A DNA stretch of 64,000 nt, from NCBI GenBank assembly GCA_963811905.1, contig CAWETK010000019.1, forward strand, positions 1-64,000. The letters are read 5' to 3'. The position numbers and the translations under genes are program-made. The notes below the pieces were generated by a model. It worked only from the letters and a program-made list of their open reading frames with translations, did no database searches and was not told the origin of the DNA. Shown in pieces: positions 30,401-40,393 of this stretch. This DNA comes from DATFVA01 sp963811905 (GTDB lineage Bacteria > Bacteroidota > Ignavibacteria > Ignavibacteriales > Ignavibacteriaceae). How positions within the stretch are numbered: position 1 is the first letter of the stretch; each line of letters opens with the position of its first letter.

Positions 30401-31366
30401 ATGATAGTAACAGTAACTTTAAATCCATTGCTTGAACGGCGATATTCTTATGAAGGTATCAGCTATGCCGGTATAAACCGGGATGGTACTGTTGAGAATA
30501 ATGCCGGCGGAAAAGGGATAAATATCAGCCGTCAGCTTAACCACCTCAATACTTCAAATCTGGCTTTCACTTTTCTCGGCGGCGTAAACGGCAGGCTGTT
30601 CCGGGAGGAATTGAAAAATGGCAATATCAATTTCACTTCTGTTAAAATAAATGCTGAGACCAGGGACGGAGTTGTGTTAATAGACCGGAAGGATAATAAA
30701 ATAACCAGTCTTTTTGGTTCCAATCCTGAGATTACGGAAGAGGAAGCTGAGGAATTCAAAGAGAAGCTTGAAAAGATAATTCAGAATTGTGAAATAGTAA
30801 TTTTCTCGGGAAGTTCACCCTGCAGGAATACGGATTCCATTATTCCCTTTGGAATTGAAACTGCCAACAAGTACGATAAGGTTTCGGTATGCGATACTTA
30901 CGGAAGGCATCTTTCAGAATGCATTAAAGCGGGGCCGACAATACTCCACAATAACATTCAGGAATTACAGGAATCAACCGGATCTGACTTAAGTACTGAA
31001 GAAAATGTCCTGGTATTTCTTGACAGGCTGTATTCATCAGGAATAAAGCAAAATTATATTACTGATGCAGAAAAGGTTTCCTATGCCTCAAATTTCGATT
31101 TTCATTTCCGGATAAAGCCGCCGGCTGTTGAATCTATTGATCCGACCGGAAGCGGCGATAGTTTTATGGCCGGCATAATATACAGCTGGCATCACGATTT
31201 GACTTTTGAAGAAGGATTGAAATTGGCATCTTCACTGGGCGCTGTAAATGCCGCCCGGTTTGCTGTATGTAATGCTTCATTCAAAGATGCTGATGAATTA
31301 GTAAATCGTGTTGAAGTTACCCCAATCGGAAAGAAAATGAAAACTTTAGATGTTACGCCTCGTTAA
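30401..31366 (+). CDS. PfkB-type phosphofructokinase / hexose-phosphate kinase
   Basis: A 321-residue PfkB sugar kinase of the 1-phosphofructokinase/tagatose-6-phosphate kinase type. It opens MIVTVTLNPLLERR, has the first PfkB motif AGGKGINISRQL (about 35-46) and the second DPTGSGDSFMAG (about 247-258) with the catalytic Asp. ATG 30401 is preferred to the in-frame ATG at 30380, because it starts at the conserved MIVTVTLNP and avoids overlap with the GWxTD gene. The substrate, fructose-1-phosphate or fructose-6-phosphate, cannot be fixed by eye. Confidence 0.87.
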   Translation: MIVTVTLNPLLERRYSYEGISYAGINRDGTVENNAGGKGINISRQLNHLNTSNLAFTFLGGVNGRLFREELKNGNINFTSVKINAETRDGVVLIDRKDNKITSLFGSNPEITEEEAEEFKEKLEKIIQNCEIVIFSGSSPCRNTDSIIPFGIETANKYDKVSVCDTYGRHLSECIKAGPTILHNNIQELQESTGSDLSTEENVLVFLDRLYSSGIKQNYITDAEKVSYASNFDFHFRIKPPAVESIDPTGSGDSFMAGIIYSWHHDLTFEEGLKLASSLGAVNAARFAVCNASFKDADELVNRVEVTPIGKKMKTLDVTPR

Positions 31367-33113
31367 ATACATATCCCTGTTTTTATTATTTATAAGTTCA
31401 CTCTCTGCCCAGGTTATTAAAGAATTTGATGTCAGCGGCAACCGGGTCTTTGAAGATGATGACTACCTTACCTGGAGCGGTATAAATACAGGTGAAAAAT
31501 TTTCTGAAAAGCTGCTTGATTCTATAAAAATAAATATTGCAGATGAACTTGGTAAAAGGGGATATCTCGGGAGCCGTTTTGACAGCACAGGTTTTGATCT
31601 TTCCCCCGATTCACAAAATGTGGTAATTAATCTTACGATTGAGGAAGGCGAGCCGACATACATTAATCATTTCAATTATTCGGGTGCAGATTCTGCGGAT
31701 ACTTCGAAGATACTTCCGCTTTTTGATTTCCTCGAAGGTGAAATTCTGAATAAATATGAACTGGAACAGTCTATTGCTAATTCGCTGGATTATTATGAAA
31801 ATTCAGGCAATCCTTTTGCAAAAATAATTATCAATTCAGTGTATGTGTATTATGATTCACTTAAGGCTGAGAACCGCGCTGATATATATCTCAGTATCGA
31901 AAAGGGGAAAGGCAGGAAAATTGATGAGATTGAGGTAACCGGTAATTCCTCCACCAAAGATTACGTTATTGTACGCGAGCTCAGGCTGAATAAGGGCGAG
32001 AATTACTCGCAGTCAAAGATTGATGAACTCCCCAAGAGACTGAACAGGCTTCGCTTTTTTGAACCGGTAGACCCTCCGCAGTTTTATGTTAATGGAAAGG
32101 GCGAGGGAGTGCTTTCCCTGAATGTCAAAGAGAAACAGACGAATAACTTTGACGGGATCATTGGCTACATACCGGGAGCGAAAGATAATGAAAAGGGATA
32201 CCTGACGGGACTAGTGAATATAAGCATGAGAAATCTTTTTGGTACCGGCAGAGCAGCAGCTGTAAAGTGGCAGCAGTTTGACAGGTATTCACAGGAGCTG
32301 GAACTGAAATACCTTGAGCCCTGGCTGTTCGGATATCCATTTAATATAAATGGAGATTTCTATCAGCGGAAACAGGATACTACTTATGTGCAACGAAAAC
32401 TTGAAGGTGAGCTTGAATTTCTTGCTACAGAAAATATATCTGCATCTGTGTTAGTCTCGACAGAACAGGTTATTCCCGCGCTGACTAAAAATCCTCTGTT
32501 CACTGTTTTTAACAGCAGCGCACTTACTACAGGTCTGAACCTCAAATTTGACAGCAGGGATGATCCGTATTCACCTACAGAAGGACTTTTATTCCTTACC
32601 TCGTATTCATTCAGCCGGAAGAAAATATACGGTCCGAAAGAATTTATAACGCCGGAAATTACTACTAACGTCAACCTGCAAAGAATAACATTAGATATAG
32701 GCGGCTTCTATCAGATCTTTAATCGTCAGGTTATTGCTTTGAGCATTCACGGCAAAGAACTAAGAGGTTCTTTTTTTGAAGATAGTGATTTGTTCAGGCT
32801 TGGCGGAACAAATACTTTAAGAGGCTACCGTGAGAACCAGTTTTTAGGCTCCAGGATTGGATGGGGAAATCTTGAATATCGTCTGTTGCTTACACGCCGG
32901 ACATTTGCTTTCCTCTTTTTTGATGCTGGTTATTATTATAGAAAACCTGAGCCCGATAGGAATATTCTGAAGCAGGAAGGATTTAAAACGGGGTATGGTA
33001 TAGGACTGAATATTGAAACCGGGGTTGGAGTGCTTGGCGTCAGTTTTGCTCTGGCTGCAGGTGATGCTTTTTCGGAAGGCAAAATTCATTTTGGCATCGT
33101 TAACGAATTCTGA
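31350..33113 (+). CDS. Omp85-family outer-membrane protein (POTRA plus beta-barrel)
   Basis: A 587-residue outer-membrane protein. A signal peptide (1-20) is followed by POTRA-like modules (about 22-260, e.g. KIDEIEVTGNSSTKDYVIVREL) and a C-terminal 16-strand-type surface-antigen barrel (about 270-587) with FRLGGTNTLRGYRENQFLGS, the RGY-containing conserved loop of BamA/TamA proteins. It is shorter than BamA and so is a TamA-like or lineage-specific paralogue. The start overlaps the PfkB end. Confidence 0.85.
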   Translation: MLRLVKYISLFLLFISSLSAQVIKEFDVSGNRVFEDDDYLTWSGINTGEKFSEKLLDSIKINIADELGKRGYLGSRFDSTGFDLSPDSQNVVINLTIEEGEPTYINHFNYSGADSADTSKILPLFDFLEGEILNKYELEQSIANSLDYYENSGNPFAKIIINSVYVYYDSLKAENRADIYLSIEKGKGRKIDEIEVTGNSSTKDYVIVRELRLNKGENYSQSKIDELPKRLNRLRFFEPVDPPQFYVNGKGEGVLSLNVKEKQTNNFDGIIGYIPGAKDNEKGYLTGLVNISMRNLFGTGRAAAVKWQQFDRYSQELELKYLEPWLFGYPFNINGDFYQRKQDTTYVQRKLEGELEFLATENISASVLVSTEQVIPALTKNPLFTVFNSSALTTGLNLKFDSRDDPYSPTEGLLFLTSYSFSRKKIYGPKEFITPEITTNVNLQRITLDIGGFYQIFNRQVIALSIHGKELRGSFFEDSDLFRLGGTNTLRGYRENQFLGSRIGWGNLEYRLLLTRRTFAFLFFDAGYYYRKPEPDRNILKQEGFKTGYGIGLNIETGVGVLGVSFALAAGDAFSEGKIHFGIVNEF

Positions 33114-33173
33114 TTCTAAATTTGATTTTAATCTTCCATTCTTTCTAACTTTCCCTTAAAACTTCTTTGATTA

Positions 33174-34019
33174 ATGAACTTCTTTTCCAGAATTTATGCA
33201 TTTATTATCCTGACAAGGATAATAAATGTACTAATCACATTCTTTTCAGTATTTGTAGGAATATTAATATGTTCCCGCACCACGCCAATCAATGCGGGCA
33301 CCCTGATGGCTGCAGCTGCAGCGGCGTTAGTAGCCGCAGCAGGTAATGTAATAAATGACATATGGGATTATGAAACAGATCTGGTCAACAAACCTGACAG
33401 ACCAATACCTTCCGGAAAAGTAACAAAAAAAGCTGCATTGAACTTCTATTTTATACTAATACTTACTTCTTTGATAATTGCCACGACAGTCAGTAATATC
33501 ATTCTTGCAATTATTCTTCTTTCACATCTGCTTCTGCTGGTATACTCAATCGGATTAAAAAAAATCCTTTTCCTCGGGAATTTTGTCATTTCGTTCCTTA
33601 CAGGTTTTGTATTTATTTACGGAGGCATAATTGCAGGAAATATTTATGCCGCAATAATCCCTGCATGTTTTGCATTGCTGATAAATATTTCCCGGGAGGG
33701 TATTAAGACAATACAGGATATTCCAGGGGATAAAATTACCGGGACGATAACATTTCCTCAGAAATACGGAATAAATTTTTCAAGAAAATATGTATCTGCC
33801 TTTTTAATTTTATTATTACTTTTTACCTTTGTTCCGTTTGCTAACGGTTTTTATGGAATTGAATACTTCATAATCGTAATGGCAGTTGTTAATCCCTTAC
33901 TGGTTTATGTAATTAAATCACTCCTTGAATCCGGTAAAACATTAAACTTGAACAGGTTAAGTTTTATTTTAAAATTGAATATGATTTTCGGACTTACTGC
34001 GATATACTTTGGAAAATGA
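33174..34019 (+). CDS. UbiA prenyltransferase (geranylgeranylglycerol-phosphate geranylgeranyltransferase-like)
   Basis: A 281-residue membrane prenyltransferase with eight or nine transmembrane helices. The first Asp-rich motif NDIWDYETDLVNKPDRP (about 61-77) and the second, REGIKTIQDIPGDK (about 176-189), bind the prenyl diphosphate through Mg. Bacteroidota members of this clade are named after archaeal DGGGP synthase, but the native acceptor is unknown; quinone synthesis is also possible. It is coupled to rnhB by a 4-nt ATGA overlap. Confidence 0.85.
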   Translation: MNFFSRIYAFIILTRIINVLITFFSVFVGILICSRTTPINAGTLMAAAAAALVAAAGNVINDIWDYETDLVNKPDRPIPSGKVTKKAALNFYFILILTSLIIATTVSNIILAIILLSHLLLLVYSIGLKKILFLGNFVISFLTGFVFIYGGIIAGNIYAAIIPACFALLINISREGIKTIQDIPGDKITGTITFPQKYGINFSRKYVSAFLILLLLFTFVPFANGFYGIEYFIIVMAVVNPLLVYVIKSLLESGKTLNLNRLSFILKLNMIFGLTAIYFGK

Positions 34020-34657
34020 GAAAATTCGATAATTCATTCCGTACTGGTAGTATAGAATTAATTGCTGGTGCAGATGAGGTTGGGAGAGGACCTCTTGCAG
34101 GACCGGTAGTTGCCGCCTCCGTGATATTTCCAAAGGATATAATTATATATGGAATCCGGGATTCAAAGATGCTCACTGAAGATGAAAGGGAAAAGCTTCT
34201 TCCAAGGATACTTGAACGTTCGCTCGCTTGTTCAGTTGCTGTAATTTCCCATGCTCAAATTGACAGGATAAATATTCTGCAGGCCTCACTTCTCGCGATG
34301 TACAATTCCCTTATACGGTTGAAAATACAGCCGCACCTTGTACTTGTTGACGGCAACAAAGGGTTCGATTACCCTGTTCCGCTTATTCCAGTCATTAAAG
34401 GCGATGCAAAATCATTCTCTGTTGCTGCCGCATCGATTGTTGCAAAGGTTGCGCGCGATAGAATTATGAAGAGATTATGTCCCAGGTTTCCTCAATATCT
34501 CTGGTCAAAAAATAAAGGATACGCGACGCCCGAACATATAGAGGCAATAAAAATTTATGGTGCATCACCCCTGCACAGGAAAACCTTTTTGAGGAGAATA
34601 CTGGAAGAAGGCCTTGAGCCGGAATTGGAATTCGAAATGGAGCCGCCTTTAGAATAA
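34016..34657 (+). CDS. rnhB: ribonuclease HII
   Basis: A 213-residue RNase HII that removes ribonucleotides from DNA. The active-site Asp and Glu are in AGADEVGRGPLAGPVV (about 17-32). The further acidic residues lie in LVDGNKG (about 110) and GDAKSFSVAAASIVAKVARDR (about 128-147). Full length. Adjacency to yraN (1 nt apart) is a very common rnhB-yraN pair. Confidence 0.95.
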   Translation: MRKFDNSFRTGSIELIAGADEVGRGPLAGPVVAASVIFPKDIIIYGIRDSKMLTEDEREKLLPRILERSLACSVAVISHAQIDRINILQASLLAMYNSLIRLKIQPHLVLVDGNKGFDYPVPLIPVIKGDAKSFSVAAASIVAKVARDRIMKRLCPRFPQYLWSKNKGYATPEHIEAIKIYGASPLHRKTFLRRILEEGLEPELEFEMEPPLE

Positions 34658-34658
34658 A

Positions 34659-35021
34659 ATGAGCCTTACATCAAAAGAGCTAGGGAGATTGGGAGAAGAA
34701 ACTGCAGTTCAGTTTCTTAAAGAGAAGGGATTTCAGATCAGGGAACTCAATTATACCTTTGGAAAAGGTGAACTCGATATTATCGCACTTGATGGAGATA
34801 TCACAGTATTTATTGAAGTGAAAGCCAGACAGAACCTTGAGATGGGAAATCCTGTATATGGGGTAACTCCTGCTAAAGTGAAACAGCTTAAAAGAATGGC
34901 GTTTCTGTATCTGTACGATAAAAAAATTGATGAGATAGATTGCCGTTTCGATGTAGTAACCGTCCTTTACAGAGATGAGGGAGATCCGATCATAGAACAT
35001 TATATAAACGCTTTCGATTGA
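34659..35021 (+). CDS. yraN: YraN family (UPF0102) nuclease-like protein
   Basis: A 120-residue protein with the Endonuclease-like core LGRLGEETAVQFLKEKGF and the PD-(D/E)xK-type motif GELDIIALDGDITVFIEVKAR (about 37-57). It lies directly after rnhB, as in many bacteria. Function is unproven, with a role in DNA or recombination suggested for the family. A GNRA-type hairpin (35070-35087) follows and may end the long envelope/housekeeping transcript. Confidence 0.92.
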   Translation: MSLTSKELGRLGEETAVQFLKEKGFQIRELNYTFGKGELDIIALDGDITVFIEVKARQNLEMGNPVYGVTPAKVKQLKRMAFLYLYDKKIDEIDCRFDVVTVLYRDEGDPIIEHYINAFD

Positions 35022-35069
35022 AGTTTTCTTCTTTCTAATCATCATTTTCTTAAACCTGAACCTGAACTT

Positions 35070-35087
35070 GCCTGCCGAAAGGCAGGC
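35070..35087 (+). terminator. hairpin after yraN
   Basis: GCCTGCC, loop GAAA, GGCAGGC: a perfect 7-bp stem with a GNRA tetraloop. No T-run follows, so it is a weak terminator or a processing/stability hairpin ending the run that began upstream. Confidence 0.45.
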
Positions 35088-35183
35088 TTAACTTCACCCC
35101 CAAATATAACCCATCTTTTAAGGCGGATTGTGTTTTTTTAAGTAATTTTACAATAAGAATTATTTACTGGTGTTATAAGGTTA

Positions 35184-36275
35184 ATGTTCTCTACTCATCT
35201 TAATATCATTAGATTATCTGCCGGCGCGATCCTTATCATACTCATAAGCATGCCCGTACAGGCTCAGGAGAAGAATTATTTTTATACAAATAAGCCGTAC
35301 GGCAGCGAATCATTATTTAACCCACTCAGTCTCTTTATAAACGGCAGTTTTGATGTTACACAGCTTCAAATGGTCTCAAACAGAATAGGGGACCAGGAAT
35401 ATGATAAGACATTTCACGTGGTAATGAGAAGCCTTGGTCATCCCTTCGAAAATATCAGTCATTATGGCTGGAATTTGTTTCTAAGAACTGAGTTCCTGCC
35501 TATAAGCTTTAAAAAACAGGAGATGCAGTGGATCCCGAATTATCAGCAGCATCTTATCGGCGGGGGTATGCTTTATACAGCTATGAAGGAATGGTATAGA
35601 CTGCATCACTATCCTGTGCCCTGGCTGCTGTCATCAGTGACCTTAATGACGCATCATATTCTGAATGAAATGCTTGAGTCGGGACCAAATGAAGTATGGA
35701 GTGTTGACGAAGTGTCAGATATTTACATATTTGATCTGGGCGGAATAGTACTTTTTAGCTTTGATTCAGTAAATGAATTTTTCAGCAAAACATTAAATTT
35801 GTCAGACTGGTCCTTACAGGCAACCATTTCATTCCCTTACGGCAGGGTAAACGCCGGACAATATTTCTCTATGAAATGGAAACTTCCGTTTTCGGATACA
35901 TATTCTCTTTTTTACAGATACGGGATGGGGGGAGTTGCAGGGCTTTCAAAAAAACTCGAATCCGGGGATAACCTTTCATTGGGTGTAGGTTTCAGATCAA
36001 AACATCTCGTAGACGTTACAAAAAATGCAAGACAGAGAACAATAGAAACCAGCTGGCAGGCAGGAGTTTATTATGATAGAAATAATTCACTGCTTGCTTC
36101 GGTAACTTTAAGCGGAGTAAAGGAATACTTTGCGTCGATAGACATATATCCGGGCATCATAAATATTGGGAACTTTTCTCCGGGATTATGGACAATAATA
36201 GGCAGGAACGGTGATACAGTTTTTGGAATTACAACACAGTATGTTTTAAGTTTCGGATATGAAATGAATTATTAA
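35184..36275 (+). CDS. uncharacterised exported protein, probable outer-membrane barrel
   Basis: A 363-residue protein with a signal peptide (about 1-28, ending VQAQ). The middle (about 90-190) is hydrophobic and aromatic with helical segments, and the C-terminal 150 residues alternate polar and hydrophobic residues as in beta-barrels, e.g. SLFYRYGMGG and the last residues FGITTQYVLSFGYEMNY ending in an aromatic. I do not recognise a family with confidence. It is monocistronic between yraN and mlaE. Confidence 0.6.
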   Translation: MFSTHLNIIRLSAGAILIILISMPVQAQEKNYFYTNKPYGSESLFNPLSLFINGSFDVTQLQMVSNRIGDQEYDKTFHVVMRSLGHPFENISHYGWNLFLRTEFLPISFKKQEMQWIPNYQQHLIGGGMLYTAMKEWYRLHHYPVPWLLSSVTLMTHHILNEMLESGPNEVWSVDEVSDIYIFDLGGIVLFSFDSVNEFFSKTLNLSDWSLQATISFPYGRVNAGQYFSMKWKLPFSDTYSLFYRYGMGGVAGLSKKLESGDNLSLGVGFRSKHLVDVTKNARQRTIETSWQAGVYYDRNNSLLASVTLSGVKEYFASIDIYPGIINIGNFSPGLWTIIGRNGDTVFGITTQYVLSFGYEMNY

Positions 36276-36469
36276 ATTCAGCCTTTGCGGTTCAAACCGG
36301 TACAGCACTCTTTACCGGTATTTCAGTTCACTTTTTCTCTAAGTTTTGATAGAATAATATGTTGCAAAGCACTTCACTACTGAATGATAAACCCGGTTTG
36401 CTTTTTTTCAGAAACATTTTTTATTATTTTCTTTTATAGAATCTATTTATTTACCAACAAAATTATAAA

Positions 36470-37267
36470 GTGGATAGCCTCAAAAAAGATAATCCGGTGG
36501 ATTTTAGTGAAACACTGACCAATTTTTTTGTAACTGTGGCAGGATTGACATCATTTTCACTCAGATTCTTCAGAGACGTATTTGTTCCTCCTTATGAGTT
36601 CGGCGAGATTAAAAAACATATGGATGATCTTGGCATTAAAACCATGCCCATTGTTACAGTTGCAGGTTTTATTATAGGACTGGTGCTTGCAATGCAGAGC
36701 CAGCCTGTAATGCAGCGTTTCGGTGCAGAATCATACCTCCCCAGCATGGTTTCTCTTTCAGTTGTACGCGAGCTTGGTCCTGTACTTACTGCCCTGCTTT
36801 TTGCGGGGAGAGTAAGTTCGGGAATAGGAGCAGAGCTCGGCTCAATGCGGGTAACTGAACAAATAGATGCGATGGAAGTATCTGCCGTTAATCCTTATAA
36901 ATATCTCGTTGTTACAAGGATGCTTGCCTGCATATTTATTCTGCCGATCCTTACTTTATATGTGGATTTTCTGGCAATAATGGGCGGTTTTCTCGCGGTT
37001 AAACTCTCTGTAGGGACAACATTTCAGCTTTATATAAATGCCATTTTCAAATCACTGGAATTTTCAGATCTGATACCAGGTATTCTGAAAACTTTTGTAT
37101 TCGGATTTATTGTCGGGGCTGTAGGGTCGTACAAAGGCTACAATACAGAGAACGGGACTGTCGGTGTCGGCAAGGCCTCAACAAGTGCTGTAGTTATGTC
37201 ATCTCTTCTCATTCTTCTTGTGGATATGGTGCTTGTTAAGATTACGGTGTGGATATGGGCAGGCTGA
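36470..37267 (+). CDS. mlaE: ABC transporter permease, MlaE family
   Basis: A 265-residue inner-membrane permease of the Mla/MCE phospholipid transport system. The hallmarks are VTVAGFIIGLVLAMQSQP, VVRELGPVLTALLFAGRVSSGIGAELGSMRVTEQIDAMEV (about 103-142), and five transmembrane segments. The start codon is GTG. It overlaps mlaF (stop and start share bases at 37265-37269) and forms mlaEFD, which moves phospholipid between the inner and outer membranes. Confidence 0.93.
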   Translation: MDSLKKDNPVDFSETLTNFFVTVAGLTSFSLRFFRDVFVPPYEFGEIKKHMDDLGIKTMPIVTVAGFIIGLVLAMQSQPVMQRFGAESYLPSMVSLSVVRELGPVLTALLFAGRVSSGIGAELGSMRVTEQIDAMEVSAVNPYKYLVVTRMLACIFILPILTLYVDFLAIMGGFLAVKLSVGTTFQLYINAIFKSLEFSDLIPGILKTFVFGFIVGAVGSYKGYNTENGTVGVGKASTSAVVMSSLLILLVDMVLVKITVWIWAG

Positions 37268-38013
37268 TGGTAGAAGTCAACAATGTCTCAAAATCATTTG
37301 GCGATAATGTTGTGCTTGATGATATTTCTTTTAATGTTGAAGAAGGTGAAAATTTCGTTGTTTTCGGAAGGAGCGGTACCGGAAAGAGTGTGCTTTTAAA
37401 ATGCATGGTCGGACTGCTTGAACCTGATTCCGGGGAGATAAAGATTAATGATAAAAGTGTTCTTAACATTCCGCTCGATGAGATGAATGAAATTAGAAAA
37501 CACATAGGTTTTCTGTTCCAGGGCTCTGCGTTGTATGATTCTATGTCTGTCAGGGAAAACCTGGAGTTTCCTTTAATAAGAAATTTTGATTTTTCACCGG
37601 AAGAAAGGCTTGAAAAAGTAAAGGCTGTTCTTGAAAGCGTCGGCCTTGAAAAAGCTATTGATAAAAAACCGTCCGAACTTTCTGGCGGAATGAAGAAGCG
37701 AATCGGGCTTGCGCGCACCATAATAACAGAACCGATGTTAATCTTATATGATGAACCGACTACCGGATTGGATCCTATTACGACAAAAGAAATAAGTCAG
37801 CTTATTGTGGAACTGCAGAAAGATCTGAACAGTACTTCGATTGTTGTTACGCATGACTTAATTTGTGCTAAAATAGTTGCCAACAGGGCGATTGTCCTTA
37901 AAGATGCCAGAATAAAATTTGAGGGCGATATAAAAGAACTGGAATCTTCAGATGATAAATTTCTTAAAAACTTTTTCAGCGGGGAAATAGTAGATGCAAA
38001 CAGTGGAGAATAA
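37267..38013 (+). CDS. mlaF: ABC transporter ATPase, MlaF family
   Basis: A 248-residue ATPase driving the MlaE permease. Walker A GRSGTGKS is at about 37-44, signature LSGGMKKR at about 138, and Walker B LILYDEPTTGLD at about 158-169. ATG 37267 is preferred (TGATG junction with mlaE) over in-frame GTG 37249 and ATG 37255. It is followed 2 nt later by mlaD. Confidence 0.93.
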   Translation: MVEVNNVSKSFGDNVVLDDISFNVEEGENFVVFGRSGTGKSVLLKCMVGLLEPDSGEIKINDKSVLNIPLDEMNEIRKHIGFLFQGSALYDSMSVRENLEFPLIRNFDFSPEERLEKVKAVLESVGLEKAIDKKPSELSGGMKKRIGLARTIITEPMLILYDEPTTGLDPITTKEISQLIVELQKDLNSTSIVVTHDLICAKIVANRAIVLKDARIKFEGDIKELESSDDKFLKNFFSGEIVDANSGE

Positions 38014-38015
38014 AA

Positions 38016-39047
38016 ATGGCTAAAAAAACTTCTACTGTAAAACTGGGAATTTTTATCTTTCTCGGAATAGCTATTCTTGTTGTAGCAATTTTTATGCTTG
38101 GCGGGAAAGAACAACTTTTCAGTTCAACTTTTAGTGTGAAAGCTTATTTTAAAACAGTTCAGGGACTAAAATCGGGAGCAACCGTAAGATTAAGCGGAAT
38201 TGATGTGGGAACAGTCAAAAATATACAGATCGTTAATGATACTACGGGACGTGTTCAGGTTACCATGAGCATAAAAGATGATGTTGCCAGGTTTATTAGA
38301 ACAGACACAAAAGCAACGATTGAAACAGAAGGACTTGTGGGAAATAAAGTAGTTGTGATCGAGATAGGCAGTGCTTCTGCAGATCGTGTGCGTGAAGGCG
38401 GCACCATAAGAACCAAAGAACCTATGAGTTTTTCTGCGGTAATTGAAGAAACTCAGGGAGTAATGCAGTATACAAAACAGATGACCAAAGATTTATCGGA
38501 AATAATATCAAGAGTAAACAGGGGTGAAGGCTCGATAGGCAAACTCCTTGTTAATGATGAATTATATACCGATGCTACCAACCTTACAAAACAGGCTGAT
38601 AAAAGTCTGCAGTCGATTACCAGTGAATTTGATAAAGTGACTGATCTTTTTAATAACCTTGGAGAAGGTGTTAAAAGCGTTGTAACCAATGTTGATTCAA
38701 CCGTAGCGGATCTGGATTCGATCCTGACAGGCATTAAAGATGGAAAAGGGATCCTCGGTGAGATGCTTGTAAACGGAAGTCCCTTCGATTCAACTTTCAG
38801 GGAAGCCCTCTCAAATATTGAAACGACTACAGCTGATGCAAGACTTGCTGCTTCCCGTCTTGCTGAAAATATGGAAGCTCTGAAACATAACTGGCTTTTT
38901 AAAAGCTACTTTGAGGACAGGGGATACTGGGATAAAGCAGAATATGAGGATGAAATCAGCTCGAAGCTGAAAGAGCTCGATGAAAAAATTAAATTGATCG
39001 ATTCTAAAATGCAGGAATTAAAAGCCTTAGAGCATCAGACGCGATAA
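38016..39047 (+). CDS. mlaD: MCE/MlaD-domain protein
   Basis: A 343-residue substrate-binding subunit of the Mla system. One N-terminal transmembrane anchor (about 9-29) is followed by a single MCE domain (about 38-115, with FKTVQGLKSGATVRLSGIDVG) and a long helical C-terminus that ends in a coiled coil (about 308-340). It is longer than E. coli MlaD, so the extra coil may form a tunnel or contact the outer membrane. Third gene of the mlaEFD operon. Confidence 0.9.
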   Translation: MAKKTSTVKLGIFIFLGIAILVVAIFMLGGKEQLFSSTFSVKAYFKTVQGLKSGATVRLSGIDVGTVKNIQIVNDTTGRVQVTMSIKDDVARFIRTDTKATIETEGLVGNKVVVIEIGSASADRVREGGTIRTKEPMSFSAVIEETQGVMQYTKQMTKDLSEIISRVNRGEGSIGKLLVNDELYTDATNLTKQADKSLQSITSEFDKVTDLFNNLGEGVKSVVTNVDSTVADLDSILTGIKDGKGILGEMLVNGSPFDSTFREALSNIETTTADARLAASRLAENMEALKHNWLFKSYFEDRGYWDKAEYEDEISSKLKELDEKIKLIDSKMQELKALEHQTR

Positions 39048-39298
39048 CTGCTGCAGGCGGCTGCAGACTTAGTCCTCTTAATATCCTGAGATTCGCTGAA
39101 TAACCTGTGAAATCCTTTGCCTGACGTTTTTATAATAATCTCCCGCCATGCTCCCAGCAGAGGGATATTCCTGGTCCCTTCAAGCTTATCAAGAAGTAAT
39201 AAAATCAAGTTTCTGTTTTTATCCTTCAGATCATTCATATTACTGCACCGCTGCCAATCATTCTATGAAAGCTTTCCAGAAGTTCTGATGAACATGTA

Positions 39299-40393
39299 TC
39301 ATCTGTAAGCCGCATTGTCAATATCCTTCATCGTATTAATAGGGTTCGGAGGATTGAGGTACCGTGCAAGGAACTTATATATTTTTATTCTGATCTCTTT
39401 TGCTTTTTTGGAGTCAATTCTGTCGAATGAATGACCGCCCGGCATATCCTGGTAAATCTCATATTCAAACTTCTTCCCTTCTGCTTTTAATGCCTGGATA
39501 AGATGCTCTACTTCCAGTACATTCACGTCATCATCAGCTGTGTTAGTGTGAATCAGCAAAGGCGTCTGTAATTTTTCCGCATTCCAGGCGGGAGATCTCT
39601 TTCGGTATTCATTTACATCTTCATAAGCTGTTTTCCCGATATGATAATCAGCGGAATAAAGCGCCCTGTACTCATCATCGTAATACCCCATGCGCGCAAC
39701 CAGGTCGCTTACCGGAACACCGGCAAAAGCAACCTTATAGTCTTCAGGATGATTGAAGATATTAAAAAGAGTTATTAATCCTCCATGACTCCACCCTATG
39801 ATGCCTACATTATTCTCATCAACAAAGTCATAATTTTCAATCATATAATCTCTGCTGGCTTTTACATCCTCCGTTTCAAGTCCTCCGTAATCTATTTTTT
39901 CATAAAAAGACTTGCCGTAGCCAGTACTTCCCCGGTATTCTGCTGCAACAACAATGTATTTCTGAGCAATAAGTTCTTTAACAATATGTGTGTAATATGA
40001 TGTGAAGTTTGCATGCACTCCTCCGTGAGGGAATACAATAAGCGGATACTTTTTGCCGAAATCAATGTCCTTTGGAATAAATATATATGCCCAGAATTTT
40101 ACAGGATTTCCTGCACCAAGAGCGGTAGGATTTTTTTCTTTCGCAAGCGGAGGTCCTGTCAGATAGACTTTATCTATAAATGCGGCATCGCCTACCCTCT
40201 GGTACCATGCAATATCATCGATTGATTTTTCAAGGACATCCAGGCGGTGCTGGAGATTTTCATTATTACTCTTTAAGAGCTCGAGCTCACCTGACTTACC
40301 GGCCTCTGTGTCCTGCCCGAAGCTCAGACCTGCTACTGAAACAAACAGGATTAATAGAAGAAGTTTTCCTCTGTAAAAAAATGAATAAATCAT
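39299..40393 (-). CDS. secreted S9-family peptidase (prolyl oligopeptidase-type alpha/beta hydrolase)
   Basis: A 364-residue exported hydrolase. A signal peptide (1-26) is followed by a short coiled segment (about 34-60) and an S9 catalytic domain with the nucleophile in GWSHGG (about 199-204), Asp in NTADDDVNV (about 290) and His in GGHSFDR (about 325). PHGGVHANFTSYY is the oxyanion-side motif. No beta-propeller is present, so it is a compact version of the family. GGGGAGAA precedes the ATG. The 250 bp downstream (39048-39298) hold no gene I can support. Confidence 0.87.
   Translation of the reverse strand: MIYSFFYRGKLLLLILFVSVAGLSFGQDTEAGKSGELELLKSNNENLQHRLDVLEKSIDDIAWYQRVGDAAFIDKVYLTGPPLAKEKNPTALGAGNPVKFWAYIFIPKDIDFGKKYPLIVFPHGGVHANFTSYYTHIVKELIAQKYIVVAAEYRGSTGYGKSFYEKIDYGGLETEDVKASRDYMIENYDFVDENNVGIIGWSHGGLITLFNIFNHPEDYKVAFAGVPVSDLVARMGYYDDEYRALYSADYHIGKTAYEDVNEYRKRSPAWNAEKLQTPLLIHTNTADDDVNVLEVEHLIQALKAEGKKFEYEIYQDMPGGHSFDRIDSKKAKEIRIKIYKFLARYLNPPNPINTMKDIDNAAYR

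Noticed and set aside
36286..36318. tRNA T-arm-like CGGTTCAAACCGG followed by a CCGGTA/TACCGG hairpin
   Set aside because: The rest of a cloverleaf is absent, because upstream sequence is the end of a coding gene, and there is no T-run for a terminator.
39035..39238. 67-codon minus-strand frame between mlaD and the S9 peptidase gene
   Set aside because: It overlaps the mlaD 3' end, lacks a good ribosome site, and matches nothing I recognise; left as non-coding.
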